Of a DNA stretch of 10,821 bases, positions 1 to 7,156 are shown piece after piece. How positions within the stretch are numbered: the first letter of the stretch is position 1; each line of letters opens with the position of its first letter. The DNA comes from Bacteroidales bacterium (lineage in GTDB: Bacteria; Bacteroidota; Bacteroidia; Bacteroidales; UBA10428): positions 1 through 10,821 of the forward strand of contig JAFGOZ010000383.1 of assembly GCA_016926235.1 (NCBI GenBank). Direction: 5' to 3'. The translations under genes and the position numbers were made by a program. A model generated the notes under the pieces. The model saw only the letters and a program-made list of their open reading frames with translations, was not told where the DNA came from and made no database searches.

Positions 1-54
1 ATGTGGCTTTAACTTTGTAAACTATGTGACTTTAACGAACCCGCTTGCGGCTAA
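1..54 (-). mobile_element. Start of a further gene cassette, cut by the window edge
   Basis: In gene direction this is the first 54 bp of the cassette that follows the attC-like site at 49-175. It begins at the inferred crossover point, with TTAGCC after the G at 55. No gene start is visible in these bases. A short inverted repeat, CCGC-AA-GCGG, lies at 41-50. The gene of this cassette would lie to the left of the window. Confidence 0.5.
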
Positions 55-175
55 CGTCCGCGTGTATGAGCCGTTGCGTGATTCAAAACGGTGTGTTGTC
101 TAGGTAGCAAAAGGTAACTAAGAGTTTTTACCACAGCAAACCGCTGCCAGTAATGGCTTATACACGCTGTTGTGT
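49..175 (-). repeat. attC-like recombination site 1 (127 bp)
   Basis: On the minus strand the site starts with ACACAAC and ends with GTTAGCC. The inner arms GCGTGTATAAGCCATTAC and GCAACGGCTCATACACGC are nearly complementary. They are set off by a 1-nt spacer (A) on one side and a 4-nt spacer (GGAC) on the other. The outer arms do not pair with each other. The ACACAAC arm instead pairs with the start of the cassette to its right (TTGTGTTCAATTG at 1911). The loop holds a CTAG and the block TTTG-N20-TACCTTT (110-140, minus strand). It belongs to the same subfamily as sites 2, 5 and 6. Confidence 0.85.
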
Positions 176-223
176 TCAGTTGACTCGTTTAATTCTTTTT
201 CAAACGATTCACTTCGATGATTT

Positions 224-1624
224 TTAATACTTCTTTTCTGCCCTTGTTTTATCACCATGTTGCAGGATATATAAACATGTTATTTTCCCCTGCTTGTTTT
301 TTTCAAATTGCAGTTTTACATAAACTGCTTTGGCAAATAGCGTTAATTCATCTTCTGCAAATAAGGGAAGTACCTTTTGTCCTGTTGCCTGGCTGTAAAT
401 ATTTCCGTTTTCAGACCAGATTTTAAATTCAAAACCTTTTTGAATTTCATAAGTTCCGGAAAACGCATCCAGCTGTTGATGGGATAACTTTGCTTCGTTG
501 GGAAAAGCTATGTTGTAGAGATTGAAATTTATTAGATCTACAGGAAATACACCTTGATCATGATTTTCAAGAATGATTATAGTTTTATCATGTTCTATAT
601 TTCTTTCAATGTATGTTATATAACCTCTATCCCCACCCGAATGATATACACACTTCCCAAAATTTGGATCCTGTCTTATAAACCAACCAAAACCATAGCT
701 GGTACTGGTATTATCACTTAATACAGCTGGTTCAAATATCTCTTTGAGGTTTGTAAAAGAAACTAATTGTTCCGTGTATAAGGCCCTGTCCCATTTTAAC
801 AAATCAATTACCGTTGAATACACACCCCCGGGTCCGTCAGTCATAATTTGCATGTTACCACTTGCAATCAATGAATCGGCGGACAAATATTTCTTAAAAC
901 TTCCTGAATAAATGTATCCCAATGCATAATTGTTAATTTTATCAGGTGTTGTTTTCGGCGAAAGGACAAATGTACTATTCATTCCGAGCGGTTCGAAGAT
1001 TGTTTTACCAAGAAATTCATCATAGGGTAAGCCGGAAACCTTTTCTATGATCGATCCAAGGAACACATATCCTATATCACAATACTCAGATTTTGTACCC
1101 GGATCAAATTTCAGTTTAGGTTTGTGCATGCTAAAAAATGCAACCACATCGTTGTTTCTTACAACTTTACCTGACAGATGGGTCGACATGTATTCCAAAG
1201 CCTCCCGCGATCTCATTAATTGTTCAAAGTCTTGAAAACCACTTGTATGGGTTAACAGGTTTCTGATTCTGATATTGTCATATGCCGTAAGCTCAGGAAG
1301 ATATTTGGTTATTTTATCATCATAATTCAATTTACCTTGCTCTTTCAATATGGCAATGGCCATCGCTGTAAACTGTTTTGACACTGAAGCTAGCCCAAAC
1401 ACAGAGTTCTCATTTAATTTTTCTTTCGTCGTTTCGTTTGCAAATCCAAAACTTCGGTTGTATACGATTTGTCCTTTTTCTGCTATGAGTACATTTCCAT
1501 TCAATTTGCCTTCGTTATGAGTGGCAGTCATTACACTGTCAATGATTGATATTCCCTTTTGACCAAATGCAAAAGGTATAAACAATAAAAAAGTTACTTG
1601 TACACTGAATATAATTTTCAGCAT
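224..1624 (-). CDS. Beta-lactamase-family (class C type) serine hydrolase, exported
   Basis: A 466-residue protein of the serine beta-lactamase/penicillin-binding-protein-like hydrolase family. It opens with a signal peptide (MLKIIFSVQVTFLLFIPFAFGQ). The SxxK motif is SVSK at about residue 80, LLTHTSG follows near 123, and HSGGDRGY near 328 takes the place of the third motif. The Tyr motif reads YCD at about 181, where YxN is usual, so Asn is replaced by Asp. The last 85 residues resemble the small C-terminal domain (DUF3471 type) found in this family. Substrate is unknown; members include esterases and D-amino-acid peptidases as well as beta-lactamases. The frame stays open up to 1831. I chose the start at 1624 because it gives a clean signal peptide and because a promoter candidate lies at 1752-1781, inside the longer frame. 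It is related to the hydrolase at 5538-6938 and is the only gene of its cassette. Confidence 0.9.
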   Translation of the reverse strand: MLKIIFSVQVTFLLFIPFAFGQKGISIIDSVMTATHNEGKLNGNVLIAEKGQIVYNRSFGFANETTKEKLNENSVFGLASVSKQFTAMAIAILKEQGKLNYDDKITKYLPELTAYDNIRIRNLLTHTSGFQDFEQLMRSREALEYMSTHLSGKVVRNNDVVAFFSMHKPKLKFDPGTKSEYCDIGYVFLGSIIEKVSGLPYDEFLGKTIFEPLGMNSTFVLSPKTTPDKINNYALGYIYSGSFKKYLSADSLIASGNMQIMTDGPGGVYSTVIDLLKWDRALYTEQLVSFTNLKEIFEPAVLSDNTSTSYGFGWFIRQDPNFGKCVYHSGGDRGYITYIERNIEHDKTIIILENHDQGVFPVDLINFNLYNIAFPNEAKLSHQQLDAFSGTYEIQKGFEFKIWSENGNIYSQATGQKVLPLFAEDELTLFAKAVYVKLQFEKNKQGKITCLYILQHGDKTRAEKKY

Positions 1625-1751
1625 TTTTAAAATTTTATAATAAAAATAATGCTTAAGTGCTTTACGATAAGAGTAAGCACCAGGATTTAGGCAGTTCGTA
1701 AGGGTTCTCATAAAAGTCGTATTAAAGTTATAATGTATTATATGTATAGTA

Positions 1752-1781
1752 CAAATATACAATTTTAATTTTAGAAAACAA
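1752..1781 (-). promoter_or_regulatory. Bacteroidota-type promoter for the serine hydrolase at 224-1624
   Basis: On the minus strand TATATTTG (1759-1752) matches the TAnnTTTG -7 element exactly. A TTG at 1781-1779 lies 19 nt upstream, at the place expected for the -33 element. Transcription would start near 1745, leaving a leader of about 120 nt before the start codon at 1624. This rules out the longest reading of the gene. Confidence 0.55.
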
Positions 1782-1905
1782 TGTTTTATTCTGTTTTTGA
1801 CTTCATTTCTAAGTATTTGATTAAGAACCACCTTTGAAAAAAGCTGGATTTTTGCTTTGTATCCTTTTTTATACTATTCTATTAAAAAACTTTTGTTGCA
1901 ATTGA

Positions 1906-2032
1906 ACACAACGCCCGCGTGTATGAGCTGTTGCGTTGCCAATGCGCCTACTTAACTAGTTACCACAAGGCAACCAAAAGAATTAACCTTTGCAAACCCG
2001 CGCCCAGCAATGGCTTATACACGCTGTTGTGT
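1906..2032 (-). repeat. attC-like recombination site 2 (127 bp)
   Basis: On the minus strand it runs from ACACAAC through the inner arms GCGTGTATAAGCCATTGC and GCAACAGCTCATACACGC to GTTGTGT, with spacers A and GGGC. It is the only site of the six whose outer arms pair within the site (GAACACAAC with GTTGTGTTC). The reason is that the cassettes on its two sides happen to have the same end sequence. The loop has CTAG and TTTG-N20-TGCCTTG (1966-1996, minus strand). Confidence 0.85.
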
Positions 2033-2448
2033 TCAGTTGTTATTCAAATTCGATTAATTCAATCGGGGCTCCGTTATGTTCAATCATAGCAACCCTAATC
2101 CCCTCACCAGGCGAATTTGGTGGAGTTAGAATATTGAAGTTGAATCGTGCAAGTTCCAAATCCAGATCATCAACTTCAAAGGCTATATGAGGAACCATTT
2201 TAATAAGATCATGAATGGGACTATCATTTTCAAACCGCATCCATTCAATCCCGTATGGACTTGTATTAAAACCGGAAACATAAAATTTAAATTGAGGAAT
2301 ATATTTCTCTCCTTCAATAGCCTTATCTGTGGGTATTCCTAAATGATGGTATCTCCAGCCCCATTCTGATGTCGCCAATGGAGGTTCATTTTCCTGTCTT
2401 TTTATATTCATGTTTAGGTGTGTCGGTTTTTTTTACAATTGAACACAA
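1912..2448 (-). mobile_element. Gene cassette 2 (VOC protein), 537 bp
   Basis: This is the most compact cassette, of classic integron-cassette size. The leader between the crossover point and the start codon is 37 nt, and the stop codon lies only 7 bp from the core of site 2. The start TTGTGTTCAATTG is complementary to its own end CAACTGAACACAA with one mismatch. Confidence 0.8.
2040..2411 (-). CDS. VOC (glyoxalase/bleomycin-resistance-like) family protein
   Basis: A 123-residue soluble protein of the vicinal-oxygen-chelate fold. The first half carries YHHLGIPTDKA (about 21-31), with His at the start of the first beta strand. The second half carries PHIAFEVDDLD (about 74-84), and the end has GAPIELIEF with a Glu. 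These are the usual places for the metal ligands of the fold: His22/23, Glu56, His75 and Glu118 or 121. Which of them bind metal is my inference. The substrate cannot be told from sequence; the family includes lyases, isomerases, dioxygenases and drug-binding proteins. The frame fills its cassette almost completely. There is no room for a promoter of its own, so expression must come from further upstream, perhaps from the loop of site 3. VOC proteins are frequent passengers in environmental integron cassettes. Confidence 0.85.
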   Translation of the reverse strand: MNIKRQENEPPLATSEWGWRYHHLGIPTDKAIEGEKYIPQFKFYVSGFNTSPYGIEWMRFENDSPIHDLIKMVPHIAFEVDDLDLELARFNFNILTPPNSPGEGIRVAMIEHNGAPIELIEFE

Positions 2449-2572
2449 CGTCCGCCGGTATGCGCAGTTGCCGATTCATCGCACTTTTGTGTCGGGTTAC
2501 CCACAAGGTAAGAAAATGAACCAACATTAGCAACCCCTCTGCCCGGCAATTGCGTATGACCGGCTGTTGGCA
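2443..2572 (-). repeat. attC-like recombination site 3 (130 bp, divergent stem)
   Basis: On the minus strand the outer arms are TGCCAAC and GTTGTGT and do not pair with each other. The inner arms GCCGGTCATACGCAATTGCC and GGCAACTGCGCATACCGGC pair along about 20 bp, with one extra base (C) bulged out of the first arm. The stem sequence differs from sites 1, 2, 5 and 6 but keeps pairing and keeps the two A/C mismatch positions. The loop has GTTG-N20-TACCTTG (2504-2534, minus strand). Confidence 0.85.
2504..2534 (-). promoter_or_regulatory. Possible promoter inside site 3, reading into the VOC gene
   Basis: On the minus strand GTTG (2534-2531), 20 nt and TACCTTGT (2510-2503) resemble the -33/-7 pair of Bacteroidota promoters, although the -7 element matches only TAnnTT. 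The VOC start codon lies about 90 nt downstream and has no other promoter candidate. The same arrangement is kept in four other sites, so it may serve recombination or folding instead. Confidence 0.25.
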
Positions 2573-2584
2573 GTATTGCATTTA

Positions 2585-3250
2585 TTAAGGTTCGTATATG
2601 GGTATAAATTTTCTTTGTCTTTTGTCCCAAAGGTATATACCACCGTCTTCATAGGTTAAATTATAAATAATCCTACCTTTAAAATTTCCAAGATAATCTT
2701 TCCAATATGCAGAATCATTTTCATATCCAATATAGTTATGAATGATCATTTTGTTGTTCTTATATAGTTCGGTTGTTGTATCAAATCTTTCACCAACAAA
2801 ATCATTGAAATCCTTATAAGCAATATAAAACTGTGAGTAAGGCTTGAGTTGAAAGAATACACTATCTTCCCAATAATACCAAATATTATCATTAACAGTT
2901 AAGGTGTCAATCCAAATGACAGTATCATTTTGCTTTATTGTATTAGTAACTATGAATCCATCACCTTTTTGTTTTATAGTGGTCTCATATAGATTGTGAA
3001 TGCCTTCGCCTGTTATATCATCTGATTTTTCCGATTTATATTCAAGCTTATTTGAAAACTTGTCTATTACATTCTGCAAATCAGGAATCTGCTCAAGGGT
3101 ATGCTTATGGACGATATATTCTCTCAATATTCCTTTTATCCTAATATTAATGATGGTATCACTATCAGATACTTTGGTCAGGATGACTTTGCTGTCATGG
3201 TTTGAACATCCTATTAAAACAAAAATGAGTAAATAAATTGTATATTTCAT
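2585..3250 (-). CDS. Small lipoprotein of unknown function
   Basis: A 221-residue protein that I do not recognise. It begins with a lipoprotein signal peptide (MKYTIYLLIFVLIGC, lipid-bearing Cys at 15), so it should be anchored in a membrane and face the periplasm or the outside. The rest is rich in Asp, Lys and Tyr. It has several short beta-strand-like stretches and ends in a segment with LTYEDGGIYLWDKRQRKF. No enzyme motif is visible and the only cysteine noticed is the lipidated one. It fills its cassette: the start codon follows the crossover point of site 4 by 25 nt, and the stop lies next to site 3. Site 4 lacks the promoter-like loop of the others, so how this gene is transcribed is unclear. 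Confidence 0.85.
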   Translation of the reverse strand: MKYTIYLLIFVLIGCSNHDSKVILTKVSDSDTIINIRIKGILREYIVHKHTLEQIPDLQNVIDKFSNKLEYKSEKSDDITGEGIHNLYETTIKQKGDGFIVTNTIKQNDTVIWIDTLTVNDNIWYYWEDSVFFQLKPYSQFYIAYKDFNDFVGERFDTTTELYKNNKMIIHNYIGYENDSAYWKDYLGNFKGRIIYNLTYEDGGIYLWDKRQRKFIPIYEP

Positions 3251-3269
3251 TGTGTCGATTTTTGCTTGC

Positions 3270-3400
3270 CACTAACGGCCGGCGGTATGGTTAGTTGCCG
3301 ATTTCGAAGCACTTTCCTAATAAGTTAAAACTACTTTTGATACGAGCTGTGCCGCTCGAATACTCACTGCACCGGCAATTAACTATACCGCTTGTTGGGT
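3270..3400 (-). repeat. attC-like recombination site 4 (131 bp, most divergent)
   Basis: On the minus strand it runs from ACCCAAC to GTTAGTG. The outer arms do not pair inside the site. The inner arms GCGGTATAGTTAATTGCCG and CGGCAACTAACCATACCGC pair along 19 positions with only two A/C mismatches, at the same places as in the other sites. The loop differs from the rest: it lacks CTAG and the TACCTTG block, and instead holds a GAGCGGC-ACA-GCTCG hairpin. It closes the six-gene cassette, and its arm ACCCAAC pairs with the far end of that cassette at 9085. Confidence 0.85.
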
Positions 3401-3507
3401 GTTCGTGCTTTATTTTTCTTCATTTTTCTTATTCATTTACTAACAAGAAAGGTGTCAAGAACTCACTGAATTTTATAACTAACCAATGTTAAGCTTTATT
3501 TTCTATT

Positions 3508-4335
3508 TCATTCTGTTACATTTATATCAATTCTATCAACAATTCCTTTATAATATTGATAGTCTCCTTCGGGTAAATGCCAAACAACTTTCATTTTCTC
3601 GCATATTTTTATGTTTCCCTGCATTTTATAACTTTCAACGATAGCCGAAAACTTTACTTTTTTATAAGCTTTTTTTTCTGTATAGTAGTATCGATCATCC
3701 GTTTCGAAGTGAGTAAACAAACCCTCTTCATTAAAGTAAAAGATTCCTGATACTTCAATTCCGCTATCGATAAGTGTACCTCGAACAGAATACTCGTCAA
3801 TAAGCTCCCATTTAACATTATCAAGTAGTAGGTAGCCAGGTATAAACATAAATTCACAAAATGTTGTGATTAAAGCCGATTGAGCTGTTTCTTTGCTGTT
3901 ATCAAAAACAACTCTTATTAAATTTAGAAGCTTTCCATTCATTTCACCATACCCATCTCGATAAAGGTCACGAGCTGCCACCGGCATAGACGAGAACCTC
4001 ATTAATGCCACTCTTCCAATAGGCCTTACAGAATTAAACTGTATAGTATTTAATTTGCCCCATTCCTTTTCCGGAGCCATTTTAATAAAGCTTTCAGACC
4101 AATAAACATTTGCATTTATTGGCACAGGTGTATTTATATAGCCACATACATGCAGATATTTTTTTAGAGGTTCCGGCAAATCTTTTATTAGATCTTCTGT
4201 AAATAGTTCTGCCTTGAAACCTCTATTCCGTTCAAGCAATACTGTTTTGTCTTTTGTATATATTTTTTTCATACTTACACAACCCATTAATATTGATATT
4301 GCAAAAATCACTGTGAAAATTCTGATAAATTTCAT
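3508..4335 (-). CDS. Lipoprotein, probably of the DUF6544 family
   Basis: A 275-residue protein with a lipoprotein signal peptide (MKFIRIFTVIFAISILMGC, lipidated Cys at 19). Beyond it, LPEPLKKYLHVCG (about 53-65), a GRVALMRFSS stretch near 107, RDLYRDGYGEMNGKLLNLI near 121-139, and a beta-rich second half with FYFNEEGLFTHFETDD recall the DUF6544 family (formerly DUF6920), whose role is unknown. The family assignment is from memory of the motif order and is not certain. It is the last gene of the six-gene unit, 227 bp after the CPBP gene and about 110 bp before site 4. That gap shows no clear promoter element. No catalytic residues can be named. Confidence 0.8.
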   Translation of the reverse strand: MKFIRIFTVIFAISILMGCVSMKKIYTKDKTVLLERNRGFKAELFTEDLIKDLPEPLKKYLHVCGYINTPVPINANVYWSESFIKMAPEKEWGKLNTIQFNSVRPIGRVALMRFSSMPVAARDLYRDGYGEMNGKLLNLIRVVFDNSKETAQSALITTFCEFMFIPGYLLLDNVKWELIDEYSVRGTLIDSGIEVSGIFYFNEEGLFTHFETDDRYYYTEKKAYKKVKFSAIVESYKMQGNIKICEKMKVVWHLPEGDYQYYKGIVDRIDINVTE

Positions 4336-4562
4336 TTTTAACTCAGTGTTTTATGTTTCTCATTCTTATAAAATGAAGTATAACATTCATACTAACGTTC
4401 CGAATCATTAAATTAGAAGTCATCTTCATTTCAATTATTTCTTCGAATTTCACCTTTTCTAAAAGTCTATTGGGTTTATTCTTTTGGGTTAGTTCTACCT
4501 TTCATAAGACAAACTGTGGTCAACAAAAATTGCTTTTATCTAATCGTGTTTCATCATTAATT

Positions 4563-5378
4563 TTAAATTTTCTCAAAAAACATTTGTCTGTGTTTAACCA
4601 ACACTACAATTGATATAATAAGTAAAATGCCAGTTTGAATAACTTTGCTCATGGGGTGTGTGGCAAATATTTCGTTGGAAATATTCGCAGACAAATGAAA
4701 GAGTATCGTTATAAGAATGTTTCTGTTGGTTTTATAGTATAGCCAGTTCATCAATACCACAAACACAAACAGGCTGAATACAAAATTGACCGAATAAATC
4801 CAGCCTTCGGCAACCATATTACTGTGATAATAACCCTTGATAAACGATAGTGGCAAATGCCAGATTACCCAATAAACAGCAAAAATCATACATGTATTAA
4901 ACAGGTTAAACCTGCTGCGTAATGTATCGGTACCGTACGAATGCCAGGCCAGCTCTTCGACAATCGGGGCAAAAACCAATATAAACCATGGAGAAAACAA
5001 TGCTGAAGTAAAGCTAGGTTGTCCCGAAATATAAAACTGATTGATGTTATAACCAAACAAAACCGAGATAAGTTGAGCCAATACAATAGATGAAAATATC
5101 AACATAATTGCCAATAAAGTGTAAATTGGTTTTGCGTTTTTTACCTTAAATATTCGTTGCTTCAAATCATCATATAATTTCTGGTTAGAAAAAAACAAAT
5201 ATGCTGCAACAAGCATAGGGGCAATAAGTCCCATTATCCCTAAAATACCTTGAAGCACAGTCAAAGTATTACTGCTTTCATTTGAATGACTGATAATTGC
5301 CGCGATAATCCATAAAAACCAGGGAATTACCAATGATAAACTATAAAATAGAATGGTTTTGTTGTATTGCTTAATCAT
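4563..5378 (-). CDS. CPBP-family glutamic-type intramembrane protease homologue
   Basis: A 271-residue protein with about eight hydrophobic segments. The CPBP signatures are in order: EELAWHSYGTDTLR (Glu141-Glu142), WHLPLSF (His174) and LFHLSANIS (His228, Asn232). These are the residues that form the active site in Rce1/CAAX-protease-like proteins. The position usually held by Arg in EExxxR is His146 here. The length fits the family. Substrate unknown; bacterial members act on membrane proteins or in peptide maturation and immunity. Upstream it is preceded by a short remnant of a GyrI-like gene end (5393-5422). A truncated second copy of the gene lies at 6994-7149, so the segment was duplicated. 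The start at 5378 is supported because the copy at 7149 starts with the same residues, MIKQYNKTILFY. Confidence 0.88.
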   Translation of the reverse strand: MIKQYNKTILFYSLSLVIPWFLWIIAAIISHSNESSNTLTVLQGILGIMGLIAPMLVAAYLFFSNQKLYDDLKQRIFKVKNAKPIYTLLAIMLIFSSIVLAQLISVLFGYNINQFYISGQPSFTSALFSPWFILVFAPIVEELAWHSYGTDTLRSRFNLFNTCMIFAVYWVIWHLPLSFIKGYYHSNMVAEGWIYSVNFVFSLFVFVVLMNWLYYKTNRNILITILFHLSANISNEIFATHPMSKVIQTGILLIISIVVLVKHRQMFFEKI

Positions 5379-5392
5379 TTTGAAATTAGTTA

Positions 5393-5422
5393 TTAAGTTT
5401 TAACACCTAAAAAGGTTAAAAT
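5393..5422 (-). pseudogene. Remnant of a GyrI-like gene end upstream of the CPBP gene
   Basis: On the minus strand these bases read ILTFLGVKT-stop, close to the last residues of the intact protein at 7157-7816 (ILNFLGIKKLSN-stop). The similarity continues leftward through the short spacer and into the CPBP start. It breaks off upstream of 5422, where the frame is closed. I read this as the edge of a duplicated GyrI-CPBP segment. Confidence 0.6.
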
Positions 5423-5537
5423 TCATCAATTCCATTTTCACACCTCTGTCTTTTGTTCCTTCTAAGCACTTTTCCAGATCAAAAACAGGATTGTATAGTT
5501 TAATTTTTTCATAGCTATTCAATTTTATTTCTTTTAT

Positions 5538-6938
5538 TTATTGCTTTCGAACCTCTACTCTTGTTAAATTCATGGTATGAAATATTTTGTGGACGTTTCC
5601 TGTACTATCCTTTTCAAATTCCAAAGTTGCAATGCTCTTGTTTATAGGGTCTTTGTAAAAAAACTTGTTGTCGGATTCGGGTTTGCATTCCACTTCCATA
5701 CCCCCATAAACTTTTAGTAAAAGTTTACCATTTCTTTCAAAAAGTTCGGCTGGACCTGAACTCTGCAAAAAGTACCGGCCTGTATTTTTTTTTAACAGAG
5801 ATGAATCTATTGATGTTTCTTTGTGAACATAAGAAAACTCAAACGATTTTTCTTTCATTATTTGGGCAATGCCGTTAGAAATAACTCCCGGATTACCATT
5901 GTTGTTTGTTAAAATGATAATGGTAATGTCTGAATCAATATACCTTACCATATAATGTTTATAACCTGGCCATGTTCCTGAATGGGAAATAGATAGCCCC
6001 AGCGGATCGTTGTTGTTGATCATTATCCCATATCCATAGTGGGCATACCCTCCGAAGATGGGGTATTGTCCAGAAAGCATCTCTTTTTGTGTCGTTTCAT
6101 TCAGCAAACTATGGCTGGTCAGTGCCCGATCCCACTTATATAAATCGCCAGTTGTTGAATTAATTGTACCGTCTCCCTGAACACCATCCAAATACCTTAC
6201 AACATCGTATTTTGCAACGCTATCGGGTATAACGAATGCCTGTAAACTATCGGAATAAATAAAACCGAGTGCATAGTTTGATAATTGTTCTTGCTTTGAA
6301 CGTCTTGTATTATACCCTCTTGTATTGGTCATTCCAAGTGGCTGAAAAATATTTTCGTTCATAAAATCGTTGTACGATTTCCCTGAAACTATTTCGATGA
6401 TTGAAGCCAATAGCATGTAACCTGTATTACAATATTCCCATTTTTCGCCAGGCGTAAAATGACAGGGGACTTTTTCTTTGGCCATCACGGCAATCACATT
6501 GTTATTATAGGCTATCTTAGTCTTATCCCACTTTTGTTCCATTATGTCGATATAATCGGGCAAGCCGGATGTGTGTGTAAGCAAATGCTTAATGGTGATG
6601 TTGTTATATGGTAGCGGAGGAAAATATTTTCGAAGGCTGTCATCTAAAGTTAGTTGCGCCCGATCTTTCAATAATAAAATTCCTGCTGCTGTAAATTGTT
6701 TTGATATTGATGCCAAATCAAAAACTGATTGATTATTCAATAGTTCCTTTGTGTAATAGTTGCGATACCCAAATGACTTCTGGTATATGATATTTCCCGA
6801 TTTAGCCGCCAGCACATTACCATTAAAACCATTTACCTCTACTTCAGTATTCATAAAGCTATCGATAGTAGCTATATAATGTAACTGCGCATTAACAATT
6901 AAAGGAATAAACATGATAATAACAATAAACATTTTCAT
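5538..6938 (-). CDS. Beta-lactamase-family (class C type) serine hydrolase, exported
   Basis: A 466-residue exported hydrolase, the same length as and clearly related to the one at 224-1624. The signal peptide is MKMFIVIIMFIPLIVNAQ. Motifs: SISK at about 77-80 (catalytic Ser and Lys), LLTHTSGLPDY near 119, YCN at about 169-171 (the normal YxN form) and HSGTWPGY from about 319. A C-terminal domain of roughly 90 residues follows (GRYFLQSSG...). It could be an esterase, a D-aminopeptidase-like or a beta-lactamase-like enzyme; substrate unknown. The frame is open up to 7010, but that start lies inside the CPBP pseudogene and lacks a signal peptide, so 6938 is preferred. It lies between the two copies of the duplicated GyrI-CPBP segment. 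No strong promoter is seen directly upstream, so co-transcription with the GyrI-like gene is likely. Confidence 0.9.
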   Translation of the reverse strand: MKMFIVIIMFIPLIVNAQLHYIATIDSFMNTEVEVNGFNGNVLAAKSGNIIYQKSFGYRNYYTKELLNNQSVFDLASISKQFTAAGILLLKDRAQLTLDDSLRKYFPPLPYNNITIKHLLTHTSGLPDYIDIMEQKWDKTKIAYNNNVIAVMAKEKVPCHFTPGEKWEYCNTGYMLLASIIEIVSGKSYNDFMNENIFQPLGMTNTRGYNTRRSKQEQLSNYALGFIYSDSLQAFVIPDSVAKYDVVRYLDGVQGDGTINSTTGDLYKWDRALTSHSLLNETTQKEMLSGQYPIFGGYAHYGYGIMINNNDPLGLSISHSGTWPGYKHYMVRYIDSDITIIILTNNNGNPGVISNGIAQIMKEKSFEFSYVHKETSIDSSLLKKNTGRYFLQSSGPAELFERNGKLLLKVYGGMEVECKPESDNKFFYKDPINKSIATLEFEKDSTGNVHKIFHTMNLTRVEVRKQ

Positions 6939-6993
6939 ATATACATTTTTTAATATTAATAATGATACGGAGAATATATTTAGTAAACCGATT

Positions 6994-7149
6994 AAGTTGA
7001 GCCGGTGCAATAGATAAAAATATCAAAATGATAGTCCATAAAATGAAAATTGGTTATGCGGTATTTACCTTAAATAATCGTTGCTTTAAATTGTCATATA
7101 CCAATAATAAATCATAAAATAGAATGGTTTTGTTGTATTGCTTAATCAT
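6994..7149 (-). pseudogene. Internally deleted, truncated copy of the CPBP protease gene
   Basis: On the minus strand this reads MIKQYNKTILFYDLLLV, then YDNLKQRLFKVNTA-stop, then PIFILWTIILIFLSIAPAQL. These match residues 1-17 and 69-103 of the intact CPBP protein (4563-5378). Exactly 51 codons are missing between V17 and Y69, an in-frame stop sits in the middle, and the similarity ends at AQL, before any active-site residue. It starts 8 bp after the GyrI-like gene. It cannot make a protease. The similarity to the intact locus also covers the bases upstream of the start, to about 7197. Confidence 0.85.
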
Positions 7150-7156
7150 GTTGAAA

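Larger units (their letters stand above)
55..1911 (-). mobile_element. Gene cassette 1 (serine hydrolase), about 1.86 kb
   Basis: The limits are the G^TT crossover points of attC-like sites 2 and 1. The first bases, TTGTGTTCAATTG, are complementary to the arm at the cassette's own downstream site (CAACTGAACACAA) with one mismatch, so excision would rebuild a paired site. It holds a single gene at 224-1624 and a leader of almost 290 bp that includes its own promoter candidate. Confidence 0.75.
2449..3275 (-). mobile_element. Gene cassette 3 (unknown lipoprotein), 827 bp
   Basis: It lies between the crossover points of sites 4 and 3. The leader before the start codon is only 25 nt and the stop codon is 12 bp from the R'' box of site 3. 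Unlike the other complete cassettes, its two ends pair poorly. The start (G)TTAGTGGCA and the end TGCCAAC match only if AGT is treated as an insertion. Confidence 0.65.

Noticed and set aside
1625..1831. Extension of the first serine hydrolase to a start at 1831
   Set aside because: The extra 69 residues have no signal peptide character and span the promoter candidate at 1752-1781. The start at 1624 gives a normal signal peptide and the family length.
2433..2630. 65-codon minus-strand frame across attC-like site 3
   Set aside because: It covers the repeat and the end of the lipoprotein gene in another frame, has no homologous look, and similar frames arise from the repeat sequence itself.
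4391..4490. ACTAACGTTCCG and GGGTTAG as a decayed attC-like site inside the six-gene unit
   Set aside because: No complementary inner arms could be found between these two stretches, and the core motif alone occurs by chance.
4849..4863. TGGCAAATGCCA inverted repeat
   Set aside because: It lies within the CPBP coding sequence and is too short to mean anything by itself.
5438..5510. Short minus-strand frames (such as MKKLNYTILFLIWKSA) between the hydrolase and CPBP genes
   Set aside because: Only about 16 codons, no upstream signals, in a stretch altered by the duplication.
6939..7010. Extension of the second serine hydrolase to a start at 7010
   Set aside because: The extra 24 residues overlap the CPBP pseudogene. 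The start at 6938 gives a clear signal peptide.
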